NCBI GenBank assembly: GCA_019114015.1
Contig: DXGG01000149.1
Location: forward strand, 1 to 7,784
Direction of reading: 5' to 3'
Length of the DNA stretch: 7,784 bases
Origin: Candidatus Onthomorpha intestinigallinarum
Lineage (GTDB): Bacteria > Bacteroidota > Bacteroidia > Bacteroidales > P3
Below, piece by piece: positions 5,201-7,784 of the stretch (the first letter of the stretch is position 1; each line of letters opens with the position of its first letter). The notes under the pieces are model-generated. The model saw only the letters and a list, made by a program, of their open reading frames with translations, was not told the DNA's origin and searched no databases. The translations under genes and the position numbers were made by a program.

Positions 5201-7784
5201 TCTAACCTTTTCATTACGGTTTTCCTTTACCTTTACCAAACGTTCCAAATCTATATCAACCTCATTGTCTGTCGGCCAAATGGCTTCTCTATTGCTTGTG
5301 CCGGTGTACCAAGGTGTAAATGAAAGAGGCACTTCATATTCGTAATAATTATTGGTAAAATCCGTTCCCAAACGAATAAAAAGGGTCATATCGCCTTTCT
5401 TATAGTCGTCAAACTCATTCAGCTGTTCGGCATGGACGAACATTTTAAGTTTTTTGTACTGACGGATGTCCAGTTCGGTGGTTTTATATATTGCACGGGC
5501 ATCTCCGTCTGCCAAATCGCCTATTTTCATGCTTTGAGCCTGCTCGTTCATATTTGTCATTGAGGTTGTACTGTACATCTTTTCCCTGTCTATTCCGGGA
5601 GGCAGTACATACGGTATTGGACTTCGTTTTCCGTTTTCCTCAATATTTACGGATGCAACGGTAAATGTGGTGTTTTCAGTTTGTTCTCCTCCGGGGTAAA
5701 TGCCAGGCGACAGCAGGTTATCGGTATATTTTCTCCATTCCCCGCTGACAAGTTCGAATGTCGCAAAACGCAGAATGACCGGTTCCTCAAATCCCCTGAG
5801 GAAAAGCCTCATAAACCTTATTGACTGGTAACCATTGATTGTTCCAACCGTCCTGTGAGGTTCACGTATCGGAATCTTGAACTGATACCATTTGCAATCG
5901 GTAGTCGTTCCATTAGGCAGGGAAATATTATTTGCTTCCTGTATGTCGGTAATACAGTTCTTGCCGACAACCATGTCTTCAGGGTTTATGTCGATTACAT
6001 ATTCGTAATAATTTTCCGCTTCCGACAAAGTATTATCCTGATTTATGTCCTCGACATTAGGCAAAGAAGTGGCTTGAGAAGAATAATCCGAGTTGTCGGA
6101 TACAACCGATGAATTACCCTCTGCATTATTGTATTTCTTATAACGTTCAACTATCTTGGTGTCGTTTTGATCATATTCCGCACTTCTAAAATACATAAAA
6201 TCATCGGCTGAAGGGTCTGCCAACAATGCGTTATAAGCGTCCGGTTCAAGTTGATTTTGAGCTATCGCAAGGAAACGGGCAAAAAAACTTGCTTCATCAT
6301 TGGAGGAAAGACCGTCATATCCGACATCCTGATATTGTCTCGCATTTGACTCGTTACTGAATGCGTTTACAATGGACTGCAAACGAGGAACTCTTCCCCA
6401 GATTGTAGTATCCACATTCTCTATTTCGGCAGATGTAGGCAGTCCGTTCTCGAACGATTTCCTGCCATCCCTTAATATATCCTCTGAAATCTCACCCAAA
6501 TTAAAATAAAGCTTTCCTCCCTTGTGCTGAGGATTCTCTATGAAAGGATCCATCAGCCAAAACTCTATATATTCTATGTTAGCGGCTTCAAAATCCGTAG
6601 CATCCAATTTACGCATTATACCTCCCCATCTTGTTTCCGGTGAACGCAACGTACCGTCCGGATTCATACCGGCCGAATAAGTCGATGTAGTATCGTAATT
6701 GTAAGGTCCGCGTTCTGAAGGATAAAACGCAATATTAAATTCCCTTATATTGGTAGCCTGACCTTGGGGAATCTCCTTGTTGGGATGAACTTCCCGTTCA
6801 AGTATCTGCCGCGCATAAGGCTTGGATTTGTCTTCGTTGGTTATGTTTGAAGGAGGCGATACATAGAAGTTATCATCTATCGTATACCATGCTATTTTCG
6901 CCCTGTTGAATCCGTAAGTCAATCCGAGATCTTTCTGAGTTTCTGGGAAAAGAGCCTGAGCCGTATTATAATCCTGAGGAGTACTCGCCAAAAACCAGGA
7001 ACCTATAGCCTTCATATCATAGGAACGCTTGGCCGCTTCAAAATCATCTATATAGGCAGTACCGCTACTGCCTATTACACTCGGATTGCCGGGAATGAAA
7101 TGCGCGAATTCACCGGTAAAATTCAAGGTTGAAGGAGCCTTGGTTTCGTAAAACGGAAGCAAATCCACCAATTTGGTAATAAAAGGCACCTCTTTCTGAT
7201 AAGCTATATCCATTCCCCATATCGTATTGCTTGAAGGCTCCTCCCCGTAATTGACCTTCTGCGTCAACGGTCGCTCATGCAGATTCATCAAAGTGGCTCC
7301 TATTAAAAAGTCTTTGTTCACCTCATAATTGGCTCTCAAACCAAACATCTGCTTTGTTACGGAACTGAAAACCGAATTGGACTCTGTCGATATGCTTATC
7401 GGCGTACCGGAACTGAGATACGCCTGATTGATTATCCTCACCCTTCCCATCGCGTAGTCAACCGTATAATCCACCCCTTCTGTCAAAGTGATTCCTCCTG
7501 CCATAACCTTTACAGAACCCTGAGGGATGTTCAAGGAACCCAACGAAATCTCAGAACCGGACGAGGATTTATATCTTCCCTCCAAATAAAACTTGTTTTT
7601 GTCCGGATACTGCTCAGCCTGAGACTTCGTCAAGGCATACAAAGAATCGAAACAATACTTGTCGGCCAATTCGTCATCATTGAGCACCTGCCGCAAATCC
7701 TTTCCGAACGGCTCTACAGTAGGAAAAAATATCAGACCCTTGTCCTTCTGTATCGTTCCCCCAGAAGAAGTCGCATTATCCAAA
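2294..7784 (-). CDS. sprA: SprA/Sov, T9SS outer-membrane translocon barrel, 5'-truncated by the window edge
   Basis: SprA is a very large single-chain outer-membrane beta-barrel (36 strands in Flavobacterium) through which T9SS cargo crosses. It is called Sov in P. gingivalis and is also needed for gliding in flavobacteria. The window holds the last 1829 complete codons; family members are about 2400-2500 residues, so about 600 are missing. The first complete codon is TTG at 7783, read here as internal Leu, not a start. Numbering from it, family signatures are VKVMAGGITLTEGVDY with GRVRIIN (91-119, SprA_N-type), YIDDFEAAKRSYD (244-256), an acidic VEDINQDNTL segment (577-586), WYQFKIPIREPHRTVG (632-647), EIWINELRLTDF (920-931), a charged K/D/E linker (1328-1347), PGFMP (1386-1390), and the C-terminal barrel strands GGGYRFKDVEF (1723-1733) to FALRLTL. 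The frame is open throughout and ends at TAG (2296-2294). A terminator follows and the porE-like gene is next downstream. Confidence 0.95.
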   Translation of the reverse strand, partial: LDNATSSGGTIQKDKGLIFFPTVEPFGKDLRQVLNDDELADKYCFDSLYALTKSQAEQYPDKNKFYLEGRYKSSSGSEISLGSLNIPQGSVKVMAGGITLTEGVDYTVDYAMGRVRIINQAYLSSGTPISISTESNSVFSSVTKQMFGLRANYEVNKDFLIGATLMNLHERPLTQKVNYGEEPSSNTIWGMDIAYQKEVPFITKLVDLLPFYETKAPSTLNFTGEFAHFIPGNPSVIGSSGTAYIDDFEAAKRSYDMKAIGSWFLASTPQDYNTAQALFPETQKDLGLTYGFNRAKIAWYTIDDNFYVSPPSNITNEDKSKPYARQILEREVHPNKEIPQGQATNIREFNIAFYPSERGPYNYDTTSTYSAGMNPDGTLRSPETRWGGIMRKLDATDFEAANIEYIEFWLMDPFIENPQHKGGKLYFNLGEISEDILRDGRKSFENGLPTSAEIENVDTTIWGRVPRLQSIVNAFSNESNARQYQDVGYDGLSSNDEASFFARFLAIAQNQLEPDAYNALLADPSADDFMYFRSAEYDQNDTKIVERYKKYNNAEGNSSVVSDNSDYSSQATSLPNVEDINQDNTLSEAENYYEYVIDINPEDMVVGKNCITDIQEANNISLPNGTTTDCKWYQFKIPIREPHRTVGTINGYQSIRFMRLFLRGFEEPVILRFATFELVSGEWRKYTDNLLSPGIYPGGEQTENTTFTVASVNIEENGKRSPIPYVLPPGIDREKMYSTTSMTNMNEQAQSMKIGDLADGDARAIYKTTELDIRQYKKLKMFVHAEQLNEFDDYKKGDMTLFIRLGTDFTNNYYEYEVPLSFTPWYTGTSNREAIWPTDNEVDIDLERLVKVKENRNEKVRGGDQTVSSLIPYYEVVDGKKLTVLGMPNIAGVKVIMIGVRNPKKQNENDNDDMLPKSAEIWINELRLTDFNRSGGWAATGFARTNLADLGDVSLAASYRSAGFGTLEQKVSEISQDNVGTLDFATNIEVGKFFPEEWGIRLPVHFDYSQSVSNPKYNPLDPDVKLENDLLSYRTEEERDSIRHLVQDYVSRKNFSLMNIRKDRLGDRALERHFYDIENWNASYSYSSTYMRDVDIDHNTKIQHRGSLAYQYDVSSKGWKPFSKIKLFKSKAFAILRDMTIYYYPKSFSFRTEIIRDFEETLLRAKSQGLIIMEPYYYKQFYMNRAYTFKYDLTSNIKFEYDATVNSLIEEPRGRIDTREKKDSVWSSILELGRAQQFTQNYKLNVNVPINKIPIFDWVRLNGSYSGTYKFTGATEATRSLGNNIENSRRISATANVSLTTIYNKIPIVKKAYDELQKNSSFSSFVPKKMEKKSKDDKNKDEENPEDSISAATKIFKKVLNYSIRLVTGVKSASFNYSLTEGTSLPGFMPVAKWLGSTPDMDFAPGFDFIFGSQDLSVVDRAIRNGWLSQDSMLNTALNQKRTENINAQVKIEPFKEFNIDLTFKRNKSEVFSAYYKFDKELGQVTGPLSPMNTGRYSISVIAIGTMFASVDEDNVSSVFQTFLANRSEIARRLAAANSAANPGYTGTLIRDTVNGELYPDGYGAISQQVLIPAFLSAYMGKDAAKQSLSPFLAIPMPNWKITYTGLGKMEVFKKWVNSITLSSNYTCDYNIGAFTSDVRVPLDDRYDYGTEWVRNELTNNFIAKDVIDQVTINEQFSPLLKVDVNLKNSFQTNFELRKDRNISLSFSNSQLTEVNRISYVIGGGYRFKDVEFNIRMGGSNSRQFKSDILVRADFSLNINRTTLRKIDQNVNLVSSGSKVMNLNLSGEYSLTEKIVLRAYFEMTMNTPFVSNSYPSSTTQGGFALRLTL
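3743..3802 (-). other. Charged K/D/E linker between SprA barrel strands
   Basis: Residues 1328-1347 of the visible SprA (KKMEKKSKDDKNKDEENPED) contain no hydrophobic residue except one Met and lie between segments rich in alternating beta-strand residues. This suggests a disordered turn or loop on one face of the barrel. I recall a comparable charged stretch before the PGF motif in other SprA proteins, so it is probably a family feature with variable sequence. Confidence 0.55.
6014..6049 (-). other. EF-hand-like acidic loop in SprA
   Basis: Residues 579-590 of the visible SprA read DINQDNTLSEAE. This has the 1-3-5-12 acidic or amide pattern of an EF-hand or dockerin calcium loop (D579, N581, D583, E590) with a hydrophobic residue at position 8 (L586). 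Gly at position 6 is replaced by Asn. The pattern is seen directly; calcium binding is inference. Confidence 0.4.

Noticed and set aside
7781..7783. TTG at the window edge as a start codon for SprA.
   Set aside because: The protein would lack a signal peptide and about 600 residues of the family length. The reading frame simply continues past the window.
1..7784. CRISPR array, insertion sequence, tRNA or toxin-antitoxin module.
   Set aside because: No regularly spaced repeats, transposase motifs, tRNA-like folds or small paired genes were seen; apart from the 191-bp gap, coding sequence fills the window.

Overview
The window comes from a member of the Bacteroidota, most likely the order Bacteroidales. 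Three things support this: a Bacteroides-type promoter (TTTG, 18 bp, TAnnTTTG), starts without an AGGAGG ribosome site, and gene families found only in this phylum. Everything recognisable is on the minus strand and reads from high to low coordinates. The base composition looks moderately AT-rich, and I see no mobile element, tRNA, rRNA or CRISPR array.

Layout in transcription order. (1) 7784 to 2294: the last ~1829 residues of SprA (Sov in Porphyromonas), the giant outer-membrane beta-barrel that is the translocon of the type IX secretion system (T9SS). Its N-terminal part lies beyond the window. (2) 2293 to 2103: a 191-bp intergenic region. It holds an AT-rich terminator hairpin for sprA built from nested direct and inverted repeats, then a consensus promoter. 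(3) 2102 to 195: a 635-residue exported protein with TPR repeats, a PD40 propeller, a carboxypeptidase-regulatory-like domain and an OmpA C-terminal domain. This is the architecture of the T9SS component PorE (PG1058 of P. gingivalis). (4) 198 to 1: the first 66 codons of a PhoH-family (YbeZ-type) ATPase, whose ATG overlaps the porE-like stop codon as ATGA.

Functional reading: SprA forms the outer-membrane pore, and the PorE-like protein probably anchors outer-membrane T9SS parts to peptidoglycan through its OmpA domain. The two genes are adjacent but appear to be separate transcription units. The PorE-like gene is instead coupled to phoH, an RNA-metabolism gene with no known T9SS role. The window is therefore a T9SS locus in known families, not a wholly new system. 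The points worth following up are the sprA-porE-phoH arrangement, the repeat-built terminator, and putative metal-binding loops and a possible disulfide in SprA.
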